DNA from: DASYKT01 sp963718105 | GTDB taxonomy: Bacteria; Acidobacteriota; Blastocatellia; Pyrinomonadales; Pyrinomonadaceae | Length of the DNA stretch: 64,000 nt | Direction of reading: 5' to 3' | Assembly: GCA_963718105.1 (NCBI GenBank) | Contig: OY970352.1 | Coordinates: 2,790,001 to 2,854,000, forward strand | Part shown: positions 50,571 through 59,301 of the stretch, one piece after another | Numbering within the stretch: the stretch's first letter is position 1 | How the letters are laid out: each line of letters begins with the position of its first letter | The notes under the pieces: generated by a model | Told to the model about the DNA's origin: nothing | The model's input: the letters and a program-made list of their open reading frames with translations, nothing else | Database searches by the model: none | Made by a program: the position numbers and the translations under genes

Positions 50571-52505
50571 CTACGCCGTAGCCGGATTATTCCCGGTTAT
50601 CGGCGGCAGAATAGGCTTCTTGAAAGGGTTGACCTTTTCTTCCTTCGTTTCCGGACGGTCGTTATCGTCGCTCGCCGGGGTACCGGTGTTCGCATCATTG
50701 AGCGGCAATCCTTCGACCGCGCGGCGAACCTGCGTAGCGTCAAGCGATTCGAGTTCAAGCAGCGCTTCGGCTAACCGCACCAGGCTGTCCTTGCCGTCAG
50801 TGATGATCTTGTAAGCGCGTTCGTATTGCTGATCGACGATCTTTTTTACCTCTTCGTCAATACGAATAGCCGTGTTTTCGGAAAAATCACGATGCTGCGA
50901 TATCTCGCGGCCTAAAAAGATCTGCTCTTCCTTTTTACCAAAGGTCAGCGGCCCGAGGTCGGACATACCGTATTCGCACACCATCGCCCGCGACAATTCG
51001 GTAGCACGCTCGATGTCGTTTGAAGCGCCGGTGGTGATCTTGTCTTTGCCGAGGAAAATATCTTCGGCGATGCGGCCGCCCATCAGGATGGCGATCTGTC
51101 CCAGCAAATATTCCTTGGTGTAGCTGTAGCGGTCGCCTTCCGGCAATTGCTGTGTCACACCCAGCGCCATTCCGCGCGGGATGATCGTTACCTTATGGAC
51201 CGGATCGGCATTCGGCACTTTTAATCCGACGAGCGTGTGGCCGGCTTCATGATAAGCGGTCACGCGTTTTTCATCGTCTGAAAGAACCATGCTGCGGCGT
51301 TCGGCACCCATCAGGACCTTGTCTTTCGACAGTTCGAAATCGACCATCGAAACGACCTTCTTGTTCAACCGGGCGGCGCTGAGGGCTGCTTCGTTCACCA
51401 GATTGGCCAGATCGGCACCGGTAAATCCCGGTGTGCCGCGGGCGATCACGCTGATATCGACATCGGCGTCGAGCGGGATCTTACGGATGTGAACTTTCAG
51501 GATACCTTCGCGTCCCTTGATGTCCGGGCGCGAAACCACCACGCGGCGGTCAAAACGTCCGGGCCTGAGCAGCGCCGGATCGAGCACGTCAGGGCGGTTG
51601 GTCGAGGCCATCAGGATGACGCCGTCGTTGGATTCAAAACCGTCCATCTCAACCAAAAGCTGGTTCAGCGTCTGTTCTCTTTCATCGTGCCCGCCGCCGA
51701 GGCCCGCGCCGCGATGGCGTCCGACCGCGTCGATCTCGTCGACGAAGATGATACAAGGCGCGTTTTTCTTACCCTGTTCAAACAGGTCGCGCACGCGGCT
51801 GGCACCGACGCCGACGAACATTTCCACGAAATCCGAACCGGAGATCGAGAAGAAAGGAACGTTGGCCTCGCCTGCCACGGCTTTCGCCAGCAAAGTCTTA
51901 CCGGTTCCCGGGGGGCCCATCATCAATACGCCCTTGGGAATGCGCCCGCCGAGTTTTTGAAACTTTTGCGGGTCTTTTAAGAATTCGATTATTTCCTGCA
52001 GCTCATCCTTGGCTTCATCAACACCGGCCACATCTTTGAAGGTGACGCGTTTCTGCTGGTTATTGAGAAGCTTGGCGCGCGATTTGCCAAAGCTGAGCGC
52101 CTTGTTGCCGCCTGCCTGCATCTGGCGGAAGATGAAGATCCAAAAACCTATCAGAAGAATGAACGGAAGCGCGTTGAGCAGGAAAAGCAATAAGGTGCCA
52201 TCATTCGGCGGTTCGATAGTGGTCTCTAACTGTCTGGCTTTCGCAGCATCCATCAGCGGCTTGATAGCAGCTTCGCTCTTATTGATCTCAGCGTAAAAGA
52301 CAGCATTATCCTTGTCGGTCAATTCTACGGTACCCGACCTCAGATTCATTTTGGTGTAATCACCGTTTTCCATTCTGACCAGCGCCTGGTCATAGGAAAT
52401 CTTGCTAGGGCTCTTGGTCTGCGTGCGCATTATCAGAAAGTAAAACGCCACTGCACTTAACACTATTAAAACCCAAAGGAAAATTTGTTTAGCTTTAGAA
52501 CTCAA
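50571..52505 (-). CDS. ftsH: ATP-dependent zinc metalloprotease FtsH
   Basis: 644 residues. Two membrane helices (about 7-25 and 107-128) bracket a periplasmic domain. The AAA module has Walker A GPPGTGKTLLAKA, Walker B IIFVDEIDAVG and the second region of homology NRPDVLDPALLRPGRFDR. The protease zinc site is HEAGHTLVGLK. It degrades membrane and regulatory proteins; in other bacteria it controls LpxC and thus lipid A, which fits the lipid A genes in this region. The start codon is TTG with GGAGG ten bases upstream. Confidence 0.97.
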   Translation of the reverse strand: MSSKAKQIFLWVLIVLSAVAFYFLIMRTQTKSPSKISYDQALVRMENGDYTKMNLRSGTVELTDKDNAVFYAEINKSEAAIKPLMDAAKARQLETTIEPPNDGTLLLFLLNALPFILLIGFWIFIFRQMQAGGNKALSFGKSRAKLLNNQQKRVTFKDVAGVDEAKDELQEIIEFLKDPQKFQKLGGRIPKGVLMMGPPGTGKTLLAKAVAGEANVPFFSISGSDFVEMFVGVGASRVRDLFEQGKKNAPCIIFVDEIDAVGRHRGAGLGGGHDEREQTLNQLLVEMDGFESNDGVILMASTNRPDVLDPALLRPGRFDRRVVVSRPDIKGREGILKVHIRKIPLDADVDISVIARGTPGFTGADLANLVNEAALSAARLNKKVVSMVDFELSKDKVLMGAERRSMVLSDDEKRVTAYHEAGHTLVGLKVPNADPVHKVTIIPRGMALGVTQQLPEGDRYSYTKEYLLGQIAILMGGRIAEDIFLGKDKITTGASNDIERATELSRAMVCEYGMSDLGPLTFGKKEEQIFLGREISQHRDFSENTAIRIDEEVKKIVDQQYERAYKIITDGKDSLVRLAEALLELESLDATQVRRAVEGLPLNDANTGTPASDDNDRPETKEEKVNPFKKPILPPITGNNPATA

Positions 52506-52655
52506 AATATTATTGCCTCCGAAAAACTTTCATCTTTAATGGAAATGTGTAATAGCCTAATATCATTACAATTTCAGATGACAAGTCTTTTCAATTCGTT
52601 GCGCCTAAAAGTATTTAGCCACCGTATTAAGGTACTCTTCACCCAACCTTAGATT

Positions 52656-53708
52656 TTAGTTGTCCGGCGGGCTTTTTTCAACCTTTGTTTTCTTAAATAT
52701 AAGCCTGCCCCGCCGTATGCTAACCCTTTCTCCGCCGGGCAATTCCACGGTTTTCCCGCCCGTGCCACTCAAAACCAAACGCTCAAGGGCCGTGAAATGT
52801 TTCATATCCAGCGCCCGCAGGCCGCCCCGCAGGTTTTCCAGCCAGAGCCGCAGCACACGCCTCCGCATTCCGGAGGAAAATCCTGTAAGCCCTTTAAGGT
52901 CAAGCGTATCATTGTTTACGTCGTGAACGGCAAAAAGGCCCGCCTGGGCCGCCACGCCTAACTCTTCGCCTTCTCCCTGCAATACGCCGGACATTTTGGC
53001 TAAATTAGGGACGATCTGCGGGTTGATATTTTGCAGCAACGGAAGCACTTCGCGCCTGACCCGGACGCGCAGAAACGCCTTGTCCCTGTTCATCGAATCA
53101 TTGCGATATTTTACTTTTTCGAGACGGCAAAACTCCTCGGTGCTGGCCCTTCGCGCCCAGCCAAGTAAAGGGCGGATCAATCGCGTATTCTTATCCCCGG
53201 TAAGCCGGCGGACAGGCTTCATCGCTCCCAGGCCGTCGATACCGCTTCCCCTGATCAGGCGCAGCAGAAATGTTTCCGCCTGGTCGTCCATAGTATGGCC
53301 GGTCAGAACGCCATAAGCCCTGTATTTTTCGGCCACGCTTGCGAGGAATTCGTAACGGGCGTTACGGGCGGCTTGCTCAAGATTTTCTTTATTTGCGGCA
53401 TTTGAGCCATTTAAAGTTGAAGATCTTTTGGTTTTCCATTTGCCGCTTTCGAATTTCAGGCCAAGTTTTTCGGAAAGCTTTCGGACGAACGCTTCATCCC
53501 GCTCGCTTTCCTTTCCGCGCAGAGCATGGTTGAAATGCGCCACGACGATCTCAGACCCGAGTTTCTTTTTTTGCTTTAATTGATGAAGAGCGAGTAAAAG
53601 TGCGACGGAATCCGCCCCGCCGGAAACCGCGGCGACAAAAACCTCGCCCGCAAACGGCAATTCCAGCCGGCGCCACTCTGTAATAAACTCGCGAAGAAAT
53701 CGGTTCAT
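52656..53708 (-). CDS. tilS: tRNA(Ile)-lysidine synthase
   Basis: 350 residues. The PP-loop is VSGGADSVALLLAL, then VAHFNHALRGKESERDE and GHTMDDQAETFLLRLIRGSG, all diagnostic of TilS. It converts C34 of the AUA-reading tRNA-Ile to lysidine. The C-terminal domain is short. In many genomes tilS lies next to ftsH, as here, with ftsH downstream across a 150-bp spacer. Confidence 0.94.
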   Translation of the reverse strand: MNRFLREFITEWRRLELPFAGEVFVAAVSGGADSVALLLALHQLKQKKKLGSEIVVAHFNHALRGKESERDEAFVRKLSEKLGLKFESGKWKTKRSSTLNGSNAANKENLEQAARNARYEFLASVAEKYRAYGVLTGHTMDDQAETFLLRLIRGSGIDGLGAMKPVRRLTGDKNTRLIRPLLGWARRASTEEFCRLEKVKYRNDSMNRDKAFLRVRVRREVLPLLQNINPQIVPNLAKMSGVLQGEGEELGVAAQAGLFAVHDVNNDTLDLKGLTGFSSGMRRRVLRLWLENLRGGLRALDMKHFTALERLVLSGTGGKTVELPGGERVSIRRGRLIFKKTKVEKSPPDN

Positions 53709-53715
53709 TCGTTGG

Positions 53716-54189
53716 CTATTTACTCTCCGGCGCCATCAATCGGCCAGCCTCTTGTTTCGTCCAATCGCAGAGAGTTTTCACGTCTTCGGCTGAAAGCACC
53801 GCATCGCCATGCAGCCAGAGATATTGCCCGATGGGCATCGCCGCGTCGGTCACTTCATCACAGACCTCATCAAGCTTTTTTCTTTTCTTGTTATTGTCGT
53901 ACGTATTCCAGACAGAAAAATTAAGGTGGCGGCGGCCGTCCTTTATATGATCGGCCATCTGCCACGAAAGCGGCGCGATATTCGAATACCACGGATATAC
54001 CGTTTTGTGCGAATGGCAATCGTTGCAGGAGCGCGTCAGAATTTTTTCGACATTATCAGGCACCTGCGTCGTCGCCTCGAGCGTCTCCTGTTCGTTTATA
54101 GGCGGAGCGCTATAGTCCGGGCGAACGAACTGAATCCCTATGAAGGCAACAAAGAGAATGATGACCGCCCATTTAATGATCTTTTTCAT
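53716..54189 (-). CDS. Haem-binding domain protein (CxxCH)
   Basis: 157 residues. One N-terminal helix anchors the protein, followed by VRPDYSAPPINEQ. The haem motif is SCNDCHSHKTVYPWYSNIAP, with the WQMADHIKDGRRHLNFSVW segment found in haem_bd domains. It is probably a periplasmic mono-haem protein; some relatives are fused to or beside oxidoreductases. The gene lies 7 bp before tilS and after a sorbosone-dehydrogenase-like gene on the same strand, whose electrons it could accept; this is inferred from position. Confidence 0.88.
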   Translation of the reverse strand: MKKIIKWAVIILFVAFIGIQFVRPDYSAPPINEQETLEATTQVPDNVEKILTRSCNDCHSHKTVYPWYSNIAPLSWQMADHIKDGRRHLNFSVWNTYDNNKKRKKLDEVCDEVTDAAMPIGQYLWLHGDAVLSAEDVKTLCDWTKQEAGRLMAPESK

Positions 54190-54202
54190 TGTGGTTTATG
54201 TA

Positions 54203-54347
54203 GTTGGTAATTGGTGGGCATTTTAATATTTTTTATTTGATTTTGTGGCTCCAAATTATAAGAGATCAAGAACTGAAACCACTAAAACACACGAAACAAC
54301 ACGAAAAAGAAACTAATTACCGACCACCAATTACTAATTACTAATCA
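54203..54347. repeat. Composite palindrome with GGTAATTG ends and CACGAA core (second copy)
   Basis: AGTTGGTAATTGGTGG faces CCACCAATTACTAATTAC; inside is AACCACTAAAACACACGAAAC. Built like the element at 48083-48248 with a shorter left end. Confidence 0.75.
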
Positions 54348-54351
54348 CCGG

Positions 54352-55644
54352 CTACTTTCCATAAGAGACACGCCAGATCTTATTCGCGCCGTCGTCGCAG
54401 ATCAGCAGCGAACCGTCGGCCGCTACCAGCAGGCCTACGGGGCGCCCCCAAACCTCGTTTCCGTTCTCGTCAGGCAGCCAGCCGGTCATAAAATCTTCAT
54501 AAGCGTTTTTAACGAGCTTTCCGTCTTTAAAGCGGACCCGAATGATCTTGTAACCGGTAAGTTTCTGCCGGTTCCACGAACCGTGAAGCGCCGCAAAAGC
54601 ATCGCCGTTATATTCCGGCGGAAACATTTTGCCATTGTAAAAGATCAGGCCCAAAGCCGCCGAGTGCGAAGTCAGCAGCACATCGGGAACGATCGCTTTT
54701 TTTACCAGCGCCGGGCTTTCACCTTTGCGGCGCGGGTCTTCATTTTGCCCGATGTAGGAAAACGGCCAGCCGTAAAAGGCGCCGTCTTTGACCGAGGTTA
54801 TGTAATCCGGCACCAGATCGTCTCCCAGGCCGTCGCGCTCATTCACCGCCGTCCACAGTTCTTTGGTGGCGGGATTAAAGGCCAGCCCGATCGGATTGCG
54901 CAAACCGGTCGCGTACTGCCGCAGGTTTTTGCCGTCCGGATCGGCCACGGAGATGGCGGCGCGGATCGGTTCTTCGCCCGCGCTGACGTTTGAAGCAGAC
55001 CCGACACTGATAAACAATTTCGTATTGTCGGGCGAAAAAAGTATGTTGCGCGTCCAGTGCTGGTTGTAACCGCCGGCGGTCAGGTCGAAAAGTTTTTCCG
55101 GCTCGCCCGCGGCTTTTGTCTGGCCCGGCTGATATTTGAACCGGACCACGGCGCTGGTGCTTGCCACATAGAGCCACTCTTTATAAAACGCCATCCCGAA
55201 GGGGCGGTCCAGATTTTCGGCAAAGGTAAAACGCTCTTCGGCCACGCCGTCTTTGTTCGTATCGCGCAGGACGATGACTTTTCCCCCGTAAGAATCCGCG
55301 AGAAAAACATCGCCGTTGGAAGCGAGCACCATCCAGCGCGGATAGGAAAAATCTCCCTCGGCAAAAACGTTCACCTTAAATCCTTTGGGTAAATTGAACG
55401 TCGCGGTTTCCGGCTGCGTCACGCTGCGCGACGGCCGCATAGCGCTTTCCGTTTCATTCGGTTTCGGCAACTGGCCCGGTTTGATCTCATACTGTTTGGG
55501 CGTAGTAAATTCGACCACGGCCGGGACCTTTAACCCGACGGGCGTTTTCGACTGGCAGGCAGCCGTCACCACGATAAATTGTATTCCCAGCGCCGTCCCC
55601 AGCGATATTTGCAACGCTCTTTTTAAACCCCTTGAAAAGTTCAT
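54352..55644 (-). CDS. Sorbosone-dehydrogenase-like (PQQ GDH-fold) lipoprotein
   Basis: 430 residues with a lipobox-like TAAC near residue 30. The propeller shows FSYPRWMVLASNGDVFLADS, RPFGMAFYKEWLYVA, ATGLRNPIGLAFNPATKELW and AALHGSWNRQKLTGYKI, as in the soluble-glucose-dehydrogenase/sorbosone-dehydrogenase group. Such proteins bind PQQ and oxidise sugars in the periplasm, though many members are uncharacterised. The haem-binding gene lies downstream. Genes for PQQ synthesis are not in the window. Confidence 0.88.
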   Translation of the reverse strand: MNFSRGLKRALQISLGTALGIQFIVVTAACQSKTPVGLKVPAVVEFTTPKQYEIKPGQLPKPNETESAMRPSRSVTQPETATFNLPKGFKVNVFAEGDFSYPRWMVLASNGDVFLADSYGGKVIVLRDTNKDGVAEERFTFAENLDRPFGMAFYKEWLYVASTSAVVRFKYQPGQTKAAGEPEKLFDLTAGGYNQHWTRNILFSPDNTKLFISVGSASNVSAGEEPIRAAISVADPDGKNLRQYATGLRNPIGLAFNPATKELWTAVNERDGLGDDLVPDYITSVKDGAFYGWPFSYIGQNEDPRRKGESPALVKKAIVPDVLLTSHSAALGLIFYNGKMFPPEYNGDAFAALHGSWNRQKLTGYKIIRVRFKDGKLVKNAYEDFMTGWLPDENGNEVWGRPVGLLVAADGSLLICDDGANKIWRVSYGK

Positions 55645-55745
55645 AATAGATTCATTTTAACGCTTTATGGTTGTGAAAAATAGCTGTAAGCTAATAGCTG
55701 ACAGCCGTTAGCTATTATTTTATTCCTCTTTACGGGCGATTTTTA

Positions 55746-57539
55746 ATGAAAAAGCTTATCTATATCCATTTGCTGATCGGTACTTTCGTCTTTGTTTCCT
55801 GCAAAACCAGCCAGGTCGCTAATTCGAATACGAGTTATAACAGCGAGGCCGGACAGTTGTCCGATTCGCGCGGCGTACCCGATCTTGAAAAGATAAACGA
55901 TCCCTTATTAAAAGAGCGGGTGGAAAAGATCCGCGCTTCGCTAAAACAAAATCCGCCGGTGCTGACCCTTACCGAAAACATTAACGATGAGCAAAAAGCA
56001 GCGCAGGAGCTGGCGCTAAAAGATGAGCGCTTTTTGCGGGAAACGCTCGATGAAAAAATGAAAGAGCCGCTCTTTAACGAAATCTTTGGTATTTATCCGC
56101 TACGCGAAAGCGATATGGCCGGGCCGGCGGCGGAGTGTAAAAACACAAAATGCTACCGCGTGGAGATGTACAACTTTGCCAAAAACCTGACGACCAATGC
56201 CGTGGCGGATATTACCAACAAAAAGATCATCGTCGTCACACGGTTTCCCGACGCGCAGCCGGACATTCCCGATCACCTGACCAAGCTGGCCGTCCATATT
56301 TCTTCCGCGGCGCCCGACGTTATTTCGGCGCTCGGCCGGAATCCCGAGGAAAAAGACGCGCTGATGGCTAATACCAAAACTTCGCTGAGCCGGACGCGCT
56401 GTGAACGCTCGCAGCATCTCTGTGTCGCGCCGACATATATTAAAGATGATAAGGCGCTGTGGGCGATCGTCGATCTGACGGACCTGGCGCTGGTCGGCAC
56501 GCGCTGGACCGAAGTGGGCTACGCCGCGCCGGCCAGCATGGGCAACTGGGCGATCTCGGAAAAATCTCTGCAAAATGAAGCGCTCACCAAACGCTTTTGC
56601 GAAACCACAAACCACCTGGATAAGAACGGATGGTCTTTTGACTATATCCTGACCAGTTCGGACGGCATGCGCATATCGGATGTAAAATTTAACGGCAAGC
56701 TTTTGATAAAAGATGCCAAGCTGGTCGACTGGCACGTCAGCTATTCGCGCACGGATAATTTCGGTTATAGCGACGCGGTCGGGTGCCCGGTCTTTAGCCA
56801 GGCGGCGGTCGTCGCCGTCGAAGGCCCGCGGACAAATACCATCGGCATGGATGGAGGGGACGGGAAAGACATCGGCTTTGAATTTCGCCAGGATTTCTGG
56901 AGCGAAGGCTACCCGACGCCCTGCAACTATTACTACACGCAGGCTTTCAAATTTTTTAACGACGGGAGTTTTCGTTTCGCCGTCGCCAGCCAGGGACGCG
57001 GCTGCGGAAATGACGGGATGTACCGCCCCGTGCTGCGCGTTTCTCTCGCCGACGATCTGAACAATTTCTCGGAGTGGAACGGCGGCGATTGGCTGCCCTG
57101 GACCACGGAGCAATGGAAACTGCAGGACGAAAACACGGCTTATACGAATGAGGGATTTCAATACCGGGTGACCGGCGCGGACGGTAAAGGCTTTTACCTG
57201 GAACCCGGCCGCGGGCAATTTGGCGACGGCGGGCGCGGCGATAATGCTTTTCTCTATATCACCCGCGGGCACGCAGATAAAGATGAGGGCGATTCCGACA
57301 TGACCACCATCGGCCCTTGCTGTAACACCGATCACACCCAGGGCCCGGAAAAATTTATCGGGCCTGCGGCTGAGCCGATCGCAAACGCACCGCTGGTGTT
57401 GTGGTATGTTCCGCAGCTAAAGAACGACGACCGTCCGAATCAAAAATATTGCTGGGCGGAAAGCGTGCTCGATGACGGGATCTATCGTGTAAAGCAGTAT
57501 CCGTGCTACGCCGGGCCGATGTTAAGGCCGGTGAATTAG
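55746..57539 (+). CDS. Copper-amine-oxidase-like lipoprotein, ligands apparently lost
   Basis: 597 residues with a lipobox FVSC. The pattern resembles copper amine oxidases: YRVEMYNFAKNLTTNAVADI in the N-terminal part, WSFDYILTSSDGMRISDVKF and LVDWHVSY in the middle, and PTPCNYYYTQAFKFFNDGSF where the Tyr that becomes TPQ would sit (T-x-x-N-Y). However, the expected HxH copper pair falls at MYRPVLRVSLADD, and the third His region after LVLWYVPQ lacks His. Several Cys pairs may form disulfides. It may be a non-oxidase relative. It is followed 58 bp later by an anchored propeller protein on the same strand. Confidence 0.65.
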   Translation: MKKLIYIHLLIGTFVFVSCKTSQVANSNTSYNSEAGQLSDSRGVPDLEKINDPLLKERVEKIRASLKQNPPVLTLTENINDEQKAAQELALKDERFLRETLDEKMKEPLFNEIFGIYPLRESDMAGPAAECKNTKCYRVEMYNFAKNLTTNAVADITNKKIIVVTRFPDAQPDIPDHLTKLAVHISSAAPDVISALGRNPEEKDALMANTKTSLSRTRCERSQHLCVAPTYIKDDKALWAIVDLTDLALVGTRWTEVGYAAPASMGNWAISEKSLQNEALTKRFCETTNHLDKNGWSFDYILTSSDGMRISDVKFNGKLLIKDAKLVDWHVSYSRTDNFGYSDAVGCPVFSQAAVVAVEGPRTNTIGMDGGDGKDIGFEFRQDFWSEGYPTPCNYYYTQAFKFFNDGSFRFAVASQGRGCGNDGMYRPVLRVSLADDLNNFSEWNGGDWLPWTTEQWKLQDENTAYTNEGFQYRVTGADGKGFYLEPGRGQFGDGGRGDNAFLYITRGHADKDEGDSDMTTIGPCCNTDHTQGPEKFIGPAAEPIANAPLVLWYVPQLKNDDRPNQKYCWAESVLDDGIYRVKQYPCYAGPMLRPVN

Positions 57540-57541
57540 TA

Positions 57542-57592
57542 GGAACGCCGAATTCATTCGGCATTCTTTTTGCAGACTAAAGTCTGCGCTCC
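57542..57592. repeat. Short GGAGCGC element with two hairpins (second copy)
   Basis: Left arm GGAACGC, right arm GCGCTCC, with CGCCGAAT-tc-ATTCGGC and GCAGACTAAAGTCTGC between. Its right end is 5 bp before the start codon of the next gene. Confidence 0.8.
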
Positions 57593-57597
57593 ATTTT

Positions 57598-58629
57598 ATG
57601 GCAAAGAAAAAACATGCGAATCAAGCTAAACAGGACCGGCCTGGGAATGTTTCTTCGCCGCCGCCAAAAAGTAATCTGCTGAAATTTGCGATCATCTTTC
57701 TGGTCGCGGCCGTGGTCATTACCGGCGGTTATTTCGCGTATAAAAATCTTCCCGCGCAAAAGGCGAAGACCGCGATAAAACCGGGCGTCGTGACGGGCTG
57801 CCAAAAGTCGCCGCAGTTTTTGGCGGGGTTGAATTTTGGCAACCGGGCGGCGCTGAGCACTTCGGAAAAGGCGCGGCCGGGTTTGTGGCTGATCGAAGGC
57901 GACCATCGCTACCAGCATCCTTCATGGAAAAACGCCGGTTTTCTGGCTCCGATCGAGCGTGATCAGAACGGAAATGTTTATGTCGCGCCGGCGCCGTTCA
58001 TCAATGTATTGTTAAATCCGGCGGCGGAGCAAAACGCGGTCTGGCGGGTCGACAGCAAAACTCAGGAGATGGTGAAATTTCTCGACCTGCCGCGCGACGT
58101 GCCGGTGAATGAACAGAACGCATACGGCACGCTCGATCTTGCCTTTGATTGCGAAACGGAAACCCTGTATGTTTCGTCGGTCTTCGGTTCGACCCGCGAC
58201 AAGGAGCAGGGAAAAATTTACCGCATCGATACAAAAACCAAACAGGCGTCGCCCTTGCTGGAAAACATCGACGGGTTCGGGCTGAGTGTTTTTAACACGC
58301 CCAAAGGCAAGCGTCTTTTTTACGGGTTGGCGCGGCGCTCCGAGGTTTGGTCCGTCGGGTTGAACGACGACGGCACGCTGGCCGGCGCACCCAATGGCAC
58401 AAAACGCAAAGAAGCATCGCTCGAAAATATCGGGCCGCGCGGCGATGACAAAGTGCGAAAGATCGCTTTTCAACCCAGTGGCGAAATGATTTTTTACGGG
58501 ATCGAATTCAACTTTAACCTCGTCGCCCCGACGGAAAAACAGGAAACGCCTTATCATTTTCGCTATAATGCGCAAAACGATTCGTGGAGTTATGCGCCGG
58601 AACCTATACAGGTCATCGGCGAACGATAA
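57598..58629 (+). CDS. Membrane-anchored propeller-like protein of unknown function
   Basis: 343 residues. A Lys/Pro-rich cytosolic start is followed by one helix (about 28-48, FAIIFLVAAVVITGGYFAY) and an external domain. The external part has repeated strands such as NGNVYVAPAPFINVL, AVWRVDSKTQEM and GKIYRIDTKTKQ, suggesting a six-bladed propeller. No enzyme motif is seen. Because a repeat ends 5 bp before the ATG, no normal ribosome-binding site is present there. Its neighbour upstream is the amine-oxidase-like lipoprotein; both act outside the cytosol. Confidence 0.72.
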   Translation: MAKKKHANQAKQDRPGNVSSPPPKSNLLKFAIIFLVAAVVITGGYFAYKNLPAQKAKTAIKPGVVTGCQKSPQFLAGLNFGNRAALSTSEKARPGLWLIEGDHRYQHPSWKNAGFLAPIERDQNGNVYVAPAPFINVLLNPAAEQNAVWRVDSKTQEMVKFLDLPRDVPVNEQNAYGTLDLAFDCETETLYVSSVFGSTRDKEQGKIYRIDTKTKQASPLLENIDGFGLSVFNTPKGKRLFYGLARRSEVWSVGLNDDGTLAGAPNGTKRKEASLENIGPRGDDKVRKIAFQPSGEMIFYGIEFNFNLVAPTEKQETPYHFRYNAQNDSWSYAPEPIQVIGER

Positions 58630-58643
58630 TTCAAAGAATTTCA

Positions 58644-58768
58644 GCCGCGGATAAACACGGATTTACACAGATTTTTCTTACCCGCGTTTATCCGTAAAAA
58701 TCCGCGGCGAATTAAACATTTTTCAAACGCTTTGCGTTAATGCGGACGGGACGTCCGCGCTCCCAAGG
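58644..58768. repeat. CGGATAAACACGG inverted repeat followed by a GGAGCGC half-element
   Basis: 58644-58708 is an inverted repeat with ends GCCGCGGATAAACACGG and CCGCGGC. 58741-58768 is GCGGACG-gga-CGTCCGC plus GCTCCCAAGG. The final AAGG lies 3 bases before the yraN start codon and may act as its ribosome-binding site. Confidence 0.75.
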
Positions 58769-58771
58769 TTT

Positions 58772-59248
58772 ATGAATACTCTTTTCCCACAAGAGCCGCA
58801 GGTAACCGAAGACCCGAACCGCGTTCTCGGCCGCAAGGGCGAAAAACTCGCGGTGCGTTTTCTTGAAAAACGCGGTGCGCGCCTGGTGGCGGCCAATTTC
58901 CGCATTCCTATCGGACGCAATATTAAAGGCGTGGCGGTGAACGCGGAGATCGACCTCATCGCTGTAGATTGCACAACCCTTTGTTTTATTGAGGTTAAAA
59001 CCCGCAGCAGCGATGGATTTGCGGCGCCCGAAGAGGCGGTCAACCTGCGCAAGCAGCGGCAGATCATTCGCGCCGCCAAAAAATACCGCAAGATATTCCG
59101 CTTAAATAATGTTAATTTTCGTTACGATGTGATAAGTATAGTCTTACGCAAACAGGTTCCGCCCCGGATCGACCATTTCAAATCCTTTTGGACGGAAGAA
59201 AAGTTTCGCAAAAATCACTGGTCGGATAACGACTTTGCCGGTTTTTGA
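58772..59248 (+). CDS. yraN: YraN/UPF0102 endonuclease-fold protein
   Basis: 158 residues. GRKGEKLAVRFLEKRGARLV, EIDLIAVD and FIEVKTRSS form the restriction-endonuclease-like core of UPF0102. The cellular role of the family is not settled; it often lies near rnhB, and links to DNA recombination or repair have been suggested. The last ~164 bases are repeated at 60935-61100, with the DUF4157 gene between. A repeat half-element ends 3 bp before the start codon. Confidence 0.88.
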   Translation: MNTLFPQEPQVTEDPNRVLGRKGEKLAVRFLEKRGARLVAANFRIPIGRNIKGVAVNAEIDLIAVDCTTLCFIEVKTRSSDGFAAPEEAVNLRKQRQIIRAAKKYRKIFRLNNVNFRYDVISIVLRKQVPPRIDHFKSFWTEEKFRKNHWSDNDFAGF

Positions 59249-59250
59249 AA
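59085..59250. repeat. 166-bp direct repeat, copy 1 (3' end of yraN)
   Basis: Matches 60935-61100 with seven differences in 166 positions and no gaps, ending 2 bases past the yraN stop. Three of the differences are silent third-position changes and four change the protein (Val to Ala, His to Gln, Asn to Asp, Ala to Thr). Confidence 0.93.
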
Positions 59251-59301
59251 AAATATCTCTTAACTGTAAGGCACCTCTCGATATTACATAGGAACATGGC
59301 C

